Shown piece after piece: positions 1 to 11,887 of a DNA stretch of 64,000 bases. Position numbers and translations under genes: made by a program. The notes beneath the pieces were generated by a model. That model was not told the DNA's origin. It did not search any database and was given only the letters and a program-made list of their open reading frames with translations. Where the stretch lies: contig NW_027305502.1 in NCBI RefSeq assembly GCF_039555335.1, positions 248,001-312,000 on the forward strand, read 5' to 3'. Position 1 is the first letter of the stretch; every line of letters begins with the position of its first letter. The DNA comes from Amphiura filiformis. Its lineage: Eukaryota > Echinodermata > Ophiuroidea > Amphilepidida > Amphiuridae.

Positions 1-976
1 AACCAGTAAAAGCCCCAAATTAAGGATGAACGGTACCCTATACAACTCTTTTAATACGCAGCGGTTGAGACTTTTTGGATTTGTCATAAAGCAATAGCTG
101 TAAACATGATAAATGACCCGTTTTCATGGTTATATGCCTTATTATTATTGTTGCAGAAGTATTGTAAATAAACAATGCACATTCACTTCTATTTATATTT
201 CATATAGGCCTAGTTGATCATAAATGTTCTCAATTTTTAGCAGGACCGATGGAATGGTACAAAAATGTTCAAATGCCGTTTACTCCTAACAGCGATTTTG
301 CGTATTCGGCACTCTGTCAAACTCATAACGATATCATAATACCACCGTTTATATAATATTGTAATTCCTGAAGAACAATGATTAAGTATAGCTCACATCA
401 TTAACGAGGTCGAGTTTAAATTAGACGGTTCAACATTTTTCGTCAGCTGAGATGGAGTATTAGAGCGGTATTTGGTCATAATATTTCAATAATAATTTGC
501 CGAAAGAATGCCCATGCATACACAATCGCGTTATTGTTATTTTATGATATAATATACATGATATTATTATGATAACGTAGCTCACTGTAAGTTCGTGGAA
601 ATAATTTGGTTTTCATAGTTAGTTTAATCTTTATTAACGTTACACTCTCACATAGAGACCAGCCAATTTTGGCTTATGAGTGACAAAACAATAATATACA
701 ATATAAAAATATAGCACAAATATGTTCTGTCAGAAATCGGTGAAATCTACTCGGAACACCGAGATTTGCCATACATCCAATGGCGTTATGAGTGTGCTAT
801 CAGCTCTGGAAGGTCCAAACACGCTCAAATCAAGTTTACATGACCAAAATACTGCATTAAACTGTATTTTCGACAACCAATTTTATACATCGATGTTTAA
901 TATAAGAGCCCTTTTCAGATAAGACATCTCTATGTAGTCTTTCCTTGTGTTTATTTTTTTTTTAATAATGTAAAAG

Positions 977-1282
977 AGTGAAAATTCACTCTTTTAGAGT
1001 GAATTTTCACTCTTACAAAGAGTGACTCTAGGGACCAGTCCTTGAAGAGTGAAAATCACTCTTTGTAAAGAGTGAAAATATTTCCTTAAAAGACTGAAAC
1101 CCACTCTCAAAAGAGTGGAAATGAAATGACTCTCACTCCAAGAAAGTGGTAATTCACTCTTATTAGAGTGAAAACTAATCAATCTTTTTAGAGTGAATTA
1201 TATTACTCTCTTGTCACTCGAATAGGAGCCAATTTTACTCGATAAGAGTGAAAATCAGTTCACTCTTGACAGGGAGTGAAAA
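977..1282. repeat. Cluster of palindromic GAGTGAAAATTCACTC units
   Basis: A dozen or so degenerate copies of AAGAGTGAAAATTCACTCTT in both orientations within 300 bp. Because GAGTGAAAA and its complement alternate, the stretch can fold on itself in many ways. There is no coding content; the minus frame at 994-1182 is built from the repeats. Confidence 0.85.
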
Positions 1283-1997
1283 TTTTAGAAAATATTATCA
1301 TGTTGTTGTTTTTAAAAAAAAACCTTGACTATATTATGTTTATAATAAAGTTTCTTAGGCTAAATAACGGGTTAATAACCCGCGATTTAGACCCACTTTC
1401 CGTAGAATAAATTTGTCATACTTACTTTTCTTGCGCCAAAGTTATAACAGCAATACCACATAGCAGCAGCGAGACAAGCCGCGTCGTTGCAACCAAACCA
1501 CTCGCATTTCTCCTCATCGTGAAAAAGTCAGAAACGTAAAAACAGCGCTAAAACCTCACGATAAATATAAATCCACGTTCCACGTATATAATCTTGTTAC
1601 ATAAATCATGTCAATGTAAATCACATATTCAAATAATATTTCGTTCGATTGATCGATGAAATATAAATCAGATTGGTGTCAAAATGGTGTGACTTATGAT
1701 TCAATCACTGAATTATTTTATTAGACACAACTCGATATGCTTAATCATTTAATATAGTGTTGTCTGATACGTACGGTTCAAAAACATCGATTTGTGCACT
1801 GTGACGCTTTTAATAAAATGTTGGCTGGTGATGAAACTGATGATAGCATTTCCTGATGGGGTAAGAGTTTCTACATGGAATGAATGCCCGCCCGAGATCG
1901 TGTGGTGACGCCCCTTTTAATTGATGCAATGGACCGGTCAATTTATACATGAAAATTAGCGTAATATCGATTTTGATTGAAATCTACTCTCTGAATT

Positions 1998-2486
1998 TTG
2001 TTTGTTAATGAAGACTTACATGTATATTTGCACTTTTATATCTCAATAGGTCTATTTAAAAAGAGTAGTATCTTAAATGCGCTATATTTGCACTTTTATA
2101 TCTTAATAGGTCTATTTAAAAAGAGTTATATCTTAAAATGTTTTATTGCGCTTTTATATCACAAAAATTTAGGTCTATTTAAAAAGAGTACTCTTAAAGT
2201 GCTTTATTACTGTCTAGTTTTATTCGTTGACGAAACGGGTTATTATATAGTCATACGTGTATCGGGCCCGGTAATAAACGATATGTCATTGCGTAAATTA
2301 TTGCTAATTATTCCACGGGAGGATCCTAACAGAAGAAAAAATAAAGCAATAATTGTCCGTGTTTGTAAAAAGGGTAAAATTACACAATGTTACATGCTTC
2401 GCAAGCACTTTTTGCGAGATAAAAAAACAATATCTAAATTACTGACTCGAGAAATGTATACAAACTATACAACTGCTGTCTACTGA
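1998..2486 (+). other. Unassigned 162-codon frame with in-frame 60-bp repeats
   Basis: An open frame starting at ATG 1998. Its first half is two 60-bp repeats (2021-2140) plus a diverged 63-bp third copy, giving the recurring peptide GLFKKS. The second half is basic and ends in the first unit of the 38-bp minisatellite. I recognise no domain and see no splice context or start-site support. It may be a chance frame in tandem-repeat DNA. Confidence 0.2.
2021..2203 (+). repeat. Three tandem copies of a 60-bp repeat
   Basis: Units run from TTTGCACTTTTATATCT to GGTCTATTTAAAAAGAGT. The first two are offset by exactly 60 bp; the third is 63 bp and diverged. Confidence 0.8.
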
Positions 2487-3407
2487 AGTAAAGATAGCAC
2501 GTGAATGAACTACAACTGCTGTCTACTGAAGATAGCACGCGAATTAACTGCATCTGCTGTCTACTGAAGATAGCACGTGAATTAAGTGCAACTGCTGTCT
2601 ACTGATGATAGCACGTGAATTAATTGCAACTGCTGTCTACTGAAGATAGCACGTGACTGAACTACTCGCACGTGAATGAACTACAACTGCTGTCTACTGA
2701 AGATAGCACGTGAATTAAGTGCAACTGCTGTCTACTGAAGATAGCACGTGAATTAAGTGCATCTGCTGTCTACTGATGATAGCACGTGAATTAACTGCGA
2801 CTGCTGCCTACTGAAGATAGCACGTGAATTAACTGCAACTACTGCCTACTGAAGATAGCACATGAATTGACTGCAACTGCTGTCTACTGAAGATAGCACG
2901 TGAATTAACTGCAACTGCTGTCTACTGATGATAGCACGTGAATTAACTGCAACTGCTGTCTACTGAAGATAGCACGTGAATTAACTGCATCTGCTCTCTA
3001 CTGAAGATAGCACGCGAATTAACTGCAACTGCTGTCTACTGATGATAGCACGTGAATTAACTGCAACTGCTGTCTACTGAAGATAGCACGTGAATTAACT
3101 GCAACTACTGCCTACTGAAGATAGCACATGAATTGACTGCAACTGCTGTCTACTGAAGATAGCACGTGAATTAAGTGCAACTGCTGTCTACTGAAGATAG
3201 CACGTGAATTAACTGCATCTGCTGTCTACTGAAGATAGCACGTGAATTAACTGCAACTACTGCCTACTGAAGATAGCACATGAATTGACTGCAACTGCTG
3301 TCTACTGAAGATAGCACGTGAATTAATTGCAACTGCTGTCTACTGAAGATAGCACGTGAATTAAGTGCAACTGCTGTCTACTGATAATAGCACGTGAATC
3401 AACTGAA
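2466..3407 (+). repeat. 38-bp minisatellite, block A
   Basis: About 25 tandem units related to CAACTGCTGTCTACTGAAGA followed by TAGCACGTGAATTAACTG. Each unit has the stem GCTGTCT / AGATAGC around loop ACTGA (with G-T pairing; perfect in units reading GCTATCT) and the E-box CACGTG. Variants ACGCG and ACATG occur. Confidence 0.95.
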
Positions 3408-4022
3408 TACATGAATACAAAAGCCACCCAAGTCCATGGGAAGTGATTTTGAGAGAAAAACCTTTGTATCATTTTAATTCCTTCAGTTAGATTTACCTGG
3501 TCAATATGGTAAGTTTTACGTGCAAATGAGTGGATTAACCTGTATTAGGTATGACGATTAGCCTTTCAGGGACTTCGTGGAGTTCATTTTAAATTTTGGA
3601 CTTGGGTTTTTTTTTAATCATATACAAAGACAACAATGTTAGAATGAGATTACCACAAGTAAGATAATACAAAATAAAGCACACAGGTATGTATAATGTT
3701 GATAAGCATTCTGCCATGTAATATAAACCACACACTTTCCTTTATTAAACCCATTTTTTTTTTTTTTTTCACTCTCTAGCAATGAATGTGTTACAAGTGG
3801 ACTTTTATACATACTGGATTTCAATCAACGTGTTACAAGACTCAAATCATGGACTTGGGTTGATTCTTTCATACATGCTATTTTTCACATGCTCAATAGA
3901 CACAGAGGATGAATTTGAGTTGTTCTTTCATACACATGACAGGCCTATGTATAGCAACAATTTCCCATGCTTAACTCAATTTGGCCAAAGTATGGACTTG
4001 GGTGGGTTTTGTATTCATATAG
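3408..4022. mobile_element. Inverted-repeat element inserted in the minisatellite
   Basis: The ends are inverted: ATGAATACAAAAGCCACCCA near 3411-3430 and its near complement at about 3999-4017 (TGGGTGGGTTTTGTATTCAT-like). The minisatellite continues on both sides, with AATCAACTG at the left edge and ATTCAACTG at the right, a possible imperfect 9-bp target duplication. There is no transposase frame. Confidence 0.6.
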
Positions 4023-4027
4023 GATTC

Positions 4028-5375
4028 AACTGCAACTGCTGTCTACTGAAGATATAGCACGTGAATGAACTACAACTGCTGTATACTGAAGATAGCACGT
4101 GAATTAACTGCATCTGCTGTCTACTGAAGATAGCACGTGAATTAAGTGCAACTGCTGTCTACTGAAGATAGCACGTGAATTAAGTGCAACTAATGTCTAC
4201 TGATGATAGCACGTGAATTAACTGCAACTGCTGTCTACTGAAGATAGCACGTGAATTAAGTGCAACTGCTGTCTACTGATGATAGCACGTGAATTAAGTG
4301 CAACTGCTGTCTACTGAAGATAGCATGTGAATTAACTGCTGTCTACTGAAGATAAACGTTAATTAATTGCAACTGCCTATAAGATTGCACGCGCATTGAT
4401 TGTGACTGTAGCACGCAAAATTACCTGGAACTGATATCTACTGAAGACAGCACGTGAATTAACTGCAAGTCCTACCTGCTGAAGATAGCACGTGAGTTTG
4501 CTGTAACTGATGTCTACTGAAGATAGCACGTGCATTGACTGTAACTTCTGTCTACTGAAGATAGCACGTGCATTGACTGTAACTTCTGTCTACTAAAGAT
4601 GAACGTTAATTAATTGCAACTGCCTACTGAAGATAGCACGTGCATTGATTGTGATTGTTAGCACTTGTTATTTCTAAGAGACTTTGCTTTACTCCATGGA
4701 CCTGGAACTGATATCTACTGAAGATAGCATGTGAATCACATGCAACTGCTATCTACTGAAGATAGCACGTGAGTTGACTATAACTGTAACGGTTGTCTAC
4801 TGAAGATGCACGTGCATTGAGTGCATAACTGTCTACAGAAGATGAATGTTAATTAATTGCAACTGCTGTCTACTGAAGATAGCACGTGCATTGATTGAGC
4901 ACGTAAAATTACCTGGAACTGATATCTACTGAAGATAGCATGTGAATCACATGCAACTGCTATCTACTGAAGATAGCACGTGAGTTGACTATAACTGTAA
5001 CGGTTGTCTACTGAAGATGCACGTGCATTGAGTGTAACTGTCTACAGAAGATGAATGTTAATTAATTGCAACTGCTGTCTACTGAAGATAGCACGTGCAT
5101 TGATTGAGCACGTAAAATTACCTGGAACTGATATCTACTGAAGATAGCATGTGAATCACATGCAACTGCTATCTACTGAAGATAGCAAGTGAGCTGACTG
5201 TAACTGCTGTCTACTGAAGATGAACGTTAATTAATTGCAACTGCCTACAAAAGATTGATTGTGACGCGCATTGATTGTGACTGTTAGCACGCAAAATTAC
5301 CTGGAACTGATATCTACTGAAGATAGCATGTGAATCACATGCAAGTGCTATCTACTGAAGATAGCACGTGAGTTA
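4028..5375 (+). repeat. 38-bp minisatellite, block B, with higher-order repeat
   Basis: Regular 38-bp units to about 4340, then diverged units arranged in a higher-order repeat. CCTGGAACTGATATCTACTG recurs at 4701, 4912, 5121 and 5300 (steps 211, 209, 179), and the first two long units are nearly identical. Extra spacers such as GATGAACGTTAATTAATTGC occur. Confidence 0.9.
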
Positions 5376-6885
5376 ATTTACAAATTCTTCCAAAAAGTTA
5401 ACCAATTCCATTTCCCCAATGCAAAGTTCATTGAATTGTGATTGAGTTACCATTCTGACACGGATTGAGGATGCGAGGTTTTACACGCAAAACTACAAGG
5501 TTCACTTTACAATTCGCAAAGACAAATGTTTACTGAACTGCGTCGCTGAGCATTGCGAAGATAAATACTATTTCTGTGGATTCCAAATATTGGGCTATTT
5601 CAGTTGAAATCCATTCACTCCTGTAGTTTCCTGCGGAAGATATGACCTTATTATCTTCCACACGTACACAGCACAGGGAAGTGACTCCATTATGAAATCT
5701 ACACCCCTGTGTGGGAGATTAAGGTCGTGTCTTCCACAGGGGGTGTATGGATTTCAACTGGAATAGCCCATTTCAGGCCAGGATTTCAGGCAGAAAATGC
5801 GATGAAAAGATTGCCATTGTCTTGTGTAAATACACCGTACCGTTTATTTGTTTATACAAATCTCAGATTTATTAAAAAACAGATTTGCGTAAACAAAGAG
5901 TTGCGTCTATAATGCGATATACGGAATTAGTTTTCATGACGTCATTGATTGGTATTGATTTACAGATATTTCAAGGTTTAAATGACGTTTAAAAAAATAT
6001 AAAATAATAACAATCAATATATTCCTTGATTTAACTGAAGTTCGCCAAGGAGTGCAAAACCGTTACTGAATTTTAGACAAACGCTGAGGACACTGGAAAA
6101 AAAATATTTTAAGCTTTAAAAAAGCGTAAAAATAAATTCTACCAATCATTATTTTGTCTCAATGTTTCTCCAGTAACATCCATGAAAAAAAAAGTATTGT
6201 TTATTTTTTACCATATCAATTGAATGATAAATGTGATAAAAGATTCTGATTATTTAAATGAACATAACTGGCATTAATTGATCTGGAAATTAAAGAATTT
6301 ACCGATAAATTTATACCAAAATATAATTGGTATTTTGGTATATAAATAACATATTTCAAAATATTTGACCTTTTTTATTTTAATTTAGGTATATACTATT
6401 ATGATGTCATCAAAACTGAATGGGTGAAATATACCACATAAGTGCATTTGACATAACGTCATTTGACATAACGTCATCAAAGCTATTGTTTGCTGGGATT
6501 TCAAGGTGATACAAATGACGTTAATATTTAATTAAATTATTTAATATTAATTAATATGTACATGTATATAAAAAGGGACTAACACGTAATAAAGACCACG
6601 GGGTAACCAGCCCCTGTTGTAAAAAATGATGCCACTGTGTTACACTTCCACGAGGGGGTTTACAATTTACAAAATACTAAACACGATTCCCTTTTCTTTA
6701 TTTTGTATGTTAGTATTTATTATCGAAACATTTTATCATAATAAAATCCTGATAACATCCACTACTACCTAGATTGGTGGTAATCGTCATTAATTTTTGC
6801 AAACAATTGATTGTGTTAATAAAAAGTTCTTCTATCTGCTATTATAAACATGCAAAGGGTATCTATTTGAACTAGCATGTAATAA
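5376..6885. other. AT-rich spacer between minisatellite blocks
   Basis: No gene seen. It holds one copy of the CCAGTTGAAAT hairpin family (5592-5770). Otherwise it is AT-rich sequence, including two closely spaced CATTTGACATAACGTCAT motifs near 6450-6470. Confidence 0.6.
5592..5770. repeat. Hairpin-family repeat (CCAGTTGAAAT type)
   Basis: Left arm GGGCTATTTCAGTTGAAATC, right arm GGATTTCAACTGGAATAGCC. The centre carries the family's TGTGTGGGAGATTAAGG motif. The left half is more diverged than the right. Confidence 0.85.
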
Positions 6886-8760
6886 ATTGCTGTCTATCGA
6901 GGGCATCATGACTGTGACTGCTAATACCTACAACCGTTGTCTACTGAAGGTAGCACGTGAATTAAATGCAACTGTTAGCCTGTGAATTAACTGTAACTGC
7001 TATCTACTGAAGATAGCACGTTAATTAACTGCAATTGCTCTCTATTGAAGATAACATGTGAATTAACTGCAATTGCTATCTACTGCAGATAGTACATGAA
7101 TTAACTGCAACTGTTGTCTACTGAAGATAGCACGTTAATTAACTACAATCGCTGTCTACTGAAGATAGCACGTGAATTAACTGCAATCGCTGTCTACTAA
7201 AGATAGCACATGAATTAACTGCAACTGATATCTACTGAAGATAGTACATGAATTAACTGCAACTGCTGTCTACTGAAGATAGCACGTTAATTAACTACAA
7301 TCGCTGTCTACTGAAGATAGCACATGAATTACTGCAACTGCTATCTACTGAAGACAGCACGTGCATTGACTGTGACAGCGCGAATTACCTGCAACTCTAC
7401 TGAAGACAGCCCGTGAATCACCTGCAACTACTGTCTACTGATAGCACATGAATTAACGCTGTCTACTGAAGACAGCACGTAAATTAACCACAACTGCTGT
7501 CTACTGAAGAAAGCACGTAAATTAACTGCAACTGCTGTCTACTGAAGATAGCACATGATTTGAATGCAACTGCTGTCTACTGAAGATAGCACATGATTTG
7601 ACTGCAACTGCTGTCCACTGAAGAAAGCACGTGAATTCAGTGCAACTACTATCTAAAAAAAGATAGCATATGAATTGACTTCAACTGCTGTCTACTGAAG
7701 ATAGCACATGAATTGACTGCAACTGTCTACTGAAGATAGCACATGAATTGACTGCAACTGCTGTCTACTGAAGATAGCACATGAATGGACTGCAACTGCT
7801 GTCTACTGAAGATAGCACATGATTTGAATGCAACTGCTGTCTACTGAAGATAGCACATGATTTGACTGCAACTGCTGTCCACTGAAGAAAGCACGTGAAT
7901 TCAGTGCAACTACTATCTAAAAAAGATAGCATATGAATTGACTTCAACTGCTGTCTATTGAAGATAGCACATGAATTGGCTGCAACTGCTCTCTACTGAA
8001 GATAAAACGTGAATTAACTGCAACTGCTATCTACTGACGATAGCACGTGAATTGGCTGCAACTGCTGTCAACTGAAGATAACATGTGAATTAATTGCAAC
8101 TGCTGTCTACTGAAGATAGCACGTTAATTAACTGCAACTGCAGTATATTGAAGATATATGTATTCACTGCAACTGCTATCTACTGAAGATAGCACGTGCA
8201 TTAACTGCAACTGCTGTCTATTGAGGATAACACGTGAATTAACTGCAACTGTCTACTAAAGATAGCACGTGAATTAACTGCAACTGTTGTCTACTGAAGA
8301 TAGCATGTGAATTAACTGCAACTGCTGTCTACTGTAGATAGCACATGAATTAACTGCAACTGCTGTCTACTGAAGATAGCATGTGAATAATTGTGCTGTT
8401 TACTGAAGATAGCATGTGAATAATTGTGCTGTTTACTGAAGATAGCATGTGAATAATTGTGCTGTTTACTGAAGATAGCATGTGAATAATTGTGCTGTTT
8501 ACTGAAGATAGCATGTGAATAATTGTGCTGTTTACTGAAGATAGCATGTGAATAATTGTGCTGTTTACTGAAGATAGCATGTGAATAATTGTGCTGTTTA
8601 CTGAAGATAGCATGTGAATAATTGTGCTGTTTACTAAAGATAGCACTGTTTACTAAAGATATAGCATGAGACTGCTATTAACTGCAACTGCTGCCTACCG
8701 AAGATAGCATCTGATCGCTATTAACTCAAATACCGTCTACTGAAGATACAGCATGAATGC
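6886..8760 (+). repeat. 38-bp minisatellite, block C
   Basis: About 45 degenerate units of the same 38-bp family, with many CACATG in place of CACGTG. A segment at 7551 recurs at 7815 (264 bp, seven units), a second higher-order period. It ends in the homogeneous 33-bp subarray and then decays near 8700. Confidence 0.92.
8375..8646 (+). repeat. Homogeneous 33-bp subarray
   Basis: Eight essentially identical 33-bp units, each containing TGTGCTGTTTACTGAAGATA then GCATGTGAATAAT. The period being a multiple of three leaves the minus strand open with an 11-residue repeat (MLSSVNSTIIH); this is a consequence of the repeat, not a gene. Confidence 0.95.
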
Positions 8761-9794
8761 TATTAATTATACAACTGCTTTTACTGAAATCAACATATAG
8801 GCCTACGTAACTGCTATTAACTATCCACTGAAGATAGCACATAACTGCTATTATCTACCAATGGTGTATGTTATAATTCAATGAATCAGTCTCCCCACAG
8901 TAGATAGCATCAGAGAGGAGATATTGCTTGGTGAATTACAATCAAATTTATAAAGATAGGCAAATAATAATAAAATACATAGAAAGATAAATAGGGCAGT
9001 GCTTATCTTCAGTAGATAGCATTATTCATGTTATTTGTAGGCTATGTGACAGTGAATAGGACATTGAGCCAGTAGATGGCATATTAGTGGGCTATGTGCG
9101 GTGATCAGAAGTCTATCCTTATAATAATAATTGAGATATTCTTTTATACTTAATTTGATAACTATACAAAAACACTTCCGACTATATAACATAACATGTG
9201 TAGACTGTAGGTGTGTTTGTATGTATGTTATTTTTAAATCATTAATTAATTCAAGTCGATTGCAACTGACACATGGTATACGACATTTGCGTGCAGACAT
9301 CCCAATCTATACTAAATCGACATCCAGGGATTGACGTTTTGGTTGATGAAAATAAATCAATAAAATCTTTGGTGTATTTAGCAAGACAATGACACATTAA
9401 ATTGCATTGAATAAAGTATGTCCAAAACAATAATATGCATCGTAATTTATAAATATCCATAAATATAGAGGCCTACCATTAAAACAATGTTTCCACATTG
9501 AAATTCTGAGTTGTAGTGCTCCAGCGGGTTTTGTACAAGAAGCAAAAATGATAGCATAGTACATACTTCTGGTTGCAGTTACCACAATTCGTCACGTTTT
9601 TGTTCAAACCAACAAAACATATCTCGGGCGTTCAATTTTACTGGGTTAATGAGAAAATGAGATTTCTTCTGATTCCAAAATCTCAGTTTTGATGAAGAAA
9701 ATTGGGGGATGAGGCTGTCGATTGGGTCACACCAATTTAAAGTGGTTTTCCCCCAAGGACAAAATGACAAGAGCCATCGAAGCCAATTGGAACG
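8761..9794. other. No gene; decayed repeats
   Basis: AT-rich. Scattered AGATAGCA remnants of the minisatellite continue to about 9060. From about 9590 to 9740 there is a segment with GATGAAGAAAATTGGGGGAT and GAGGCTGTCGAT that recurs near 44,530-44,570. No supported coding sequence. Confidence 0.6.
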
Positions 9795-10070
9795 GCAGGA
9801 ACTGTCGTTGAATTATTACAATGGAAATATTAGTTGAACACATACGTCATGTTCATAACACAGTACGTACATGGCATGCGGGAAGGTTATAAACATCAAA
9901 GAACTGTGCCGTAGCACAATCGACAGAGTGAAACGCATTGGCGACATCGGCGCTGGTAATAAATTCCAATTTTCTTTGTTTGGCTCAAAATTAAAAGGGA
10001 CAGTAAAAGCTAACATTTTATAGAAAAAGAAATACTGATCTATTTTTTATGGAAATGTTGCAATAAGGCT
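9795..10070. mobile_element. TTAA element, AGCC-ATATT family (partial)
   Basis: Similar over about 270 bp to 18120-18413: shared TACGATGGAAT-like start, TTCATAACACA, AAAAGGGACAGTAAAAGCTA and AACATTTTAT. It ends AATAAGGCT directly at the TTAA that also begins the next foldback element. Confidence 0.7.
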
Positions 10071-10074
10071 TTAA

Positions 10075-10442
10075 GGGGGTACTACACCCCTCAATAAATT
10101 TGTGACTATTTTTGCATTTTTCTCAAAAACTAATAACACCCTGGTAACAAAAGTTATTTATATTATAGGGGCAATGAATCCAATTACTTTAGTACTACAC
10201 TGGAATTTCAGTGACCCAAGACAAGCGGTTCGATACTTGTGATAGAAAATGAGGTATGGCTAGGATGTACCTCATTTCCTATCATATTTACTGAACCGCT
10301 TGTCTTGATTCACTGACATTTCAGTGTAGTAATTGAATTCCTTGCCCCAATAATATACATAACTTTTGTTACCAGTGTCTAATTAATTTTTGAGAAAAAT
10401 GCAAAAATAATCACAAATTTACCACAGGGGTGTAGTATCCCC
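10075..10442. mobile_element. Foldback element bounded by TTAA, copy 1
   Basis: Nearly the whole 368 bp is one inverted repeat: left arm GGGGGTACTACACCCCTCAA, right arm ending GGGGTGTAGTATCCCC. The centre is GAGGTATGGCTAGGATGTACCTC. TTAA lies at both ends (10071 and 10443), as for piggyBac-type insertions. No coding capacity. Confidence 0.88.
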
Positions 10443-10446
10443 TTAA

Positions 10447-11742
10447 ACATACACAAATGTTCTCTGTAATGCATGTTTGAAAATGTTTTGACAGCTTGCC
10501 TAATTATTTACTTCATCTAAATAACATATCCAGTGATGAACAAAATACAATAAAATAATAATAACAGTCTTTCAATTATCATTTTTCAATTTTATCACAC
10601 ACAAAATTTATTCAAAATAATTTCATTTTATGAAAAGGACGGAGCATGTTTGCACCAATGAAATATACAATATTTTTCTAGTCATTGTTGATCCTCAAGG
10701 TCTGTGTTTACATAAATCTGTTATTGTCACATATGGTGTTATTAATGTAATAAAACCAATAATTACCAGATGTGACATAAAATAATCACACAAATGAGGG
10801 CAAAATGCTTTTGTTAGTTCTTGACCACAACTTATTGTCCTGGATCATAACTAGCAACATACCCCATAGAGTAGCTATTAATTATTATAATGGAAATACA
10901 CTTTCCAATTTAACTTGCAACATATCCCTTAGAGCAGCTATTAATTTTAAAGGAAATATACTTCCAATTTAACTTGCAACATACCCCTATTAATTATTAT
11001 TATACTTCCAATTTATAAATTGATACTTTCATCTCTCTAACATTACTACCCCCAGGAGAAAATCTGAAAAAGCCAAGACTCGAACCACCCACTTAAATGT
11101 ATACAGTAATTGTATATTAGACCATCGAATAGGTTTATGGTTTGGGTTAACAGTTTCAAACTTATTAGCCCTGCAGGGCTCTTCTTAATTGGCATTAGAG
11201 GCTTTGAGATCTAAAGCTGAATTTATACTCCCATCATTGAGTAATGAGCGATAGGTTTTTGACAAAGGATGTAGCGTGTATTTTTGTTGCGTTGGAAAAA
11301 ATGAGCTACCTTATTGGTTAAAGTCAATCACTTGTCACTCAGTGATGAAGTGTAAATTCAGCTTTATGTGTGGCGTAGTCCAGTGATAATAAATGATTCA
11401 ACAACTCTTCCTATACCTTTGTACAGGAGCCAACCGTTGTTAAACCGTGATGAACCCACACTTTTACTGTAGCTTATACGTGAACGCTTGAAGCGAGACT
11501 ACGCGTTCTGCGAGAGCGTAAAATTCGTCATGCCTGGAATCTTTGTGCGTATGCCAGCTTACAAGTTGAATTCAGTATTTTTCAGGTAGCGGCTAAACAT
11601 TGCCGTTTTATTCTGTAGTTTTATTGCTGATATCAAAAGAAATCATCGAAGTTTTTGTAAGGCTTAGTGCCAATTGTTATCTGAGATTCCTCGTAAAATA
11701 ATCGTAAATTATACGATATTTAGCTTCTTTTCGTTGTTGAAA
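10447..11742. other. No gene seen
   Basis: AT-rich. A short local duplication of CTTGCAACATA(T/C)CCC occurs at about 10850-10990. GTTGTTAAACCGTGATGAAC near 11436 resembles an arm of the palindrome at 11743. Confidence 0.5.
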
Positions 11743-11887
11743 GGATTCAATCATGTTTCACCGTTGTTCATCACCGTTTAACAACTTCGCGTCCGGCGGC
11801 GTCTGCGTGGAAGTAAACCACGCAGAGCGACGCCTTGACGCATCGTTGTTAAACGGTGATGAACAACGGTGAAACATGATTGAATCC
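11743..11887. repeat. Perfect 43-bp inverted repeat with inner stem
   Basis: 11743-11785 and 11845-11887 are exact reverse complements, beginning GGATTCAATCATGTTTCACC. The 59-bp loop contains a second stem (GGCGTC...TGCGTGG / CCACGCAGAG...). It could extrude as a cruciform. Confidence 0.95.

Noticed and set aside
8350-8646. 98-codon minus-strand frame of 11-residue repeats
   Set aside because: It exists only because the 33-bp unit is a multiple of three and lacks stops on that strand; no start context or flanking gene structure.
2466-8760. CRISPR-like array of regular repeats
   Set aside because: There are no unique spacers: whole units repeat tandemly, and the window is eukaryotic with spliced genes.
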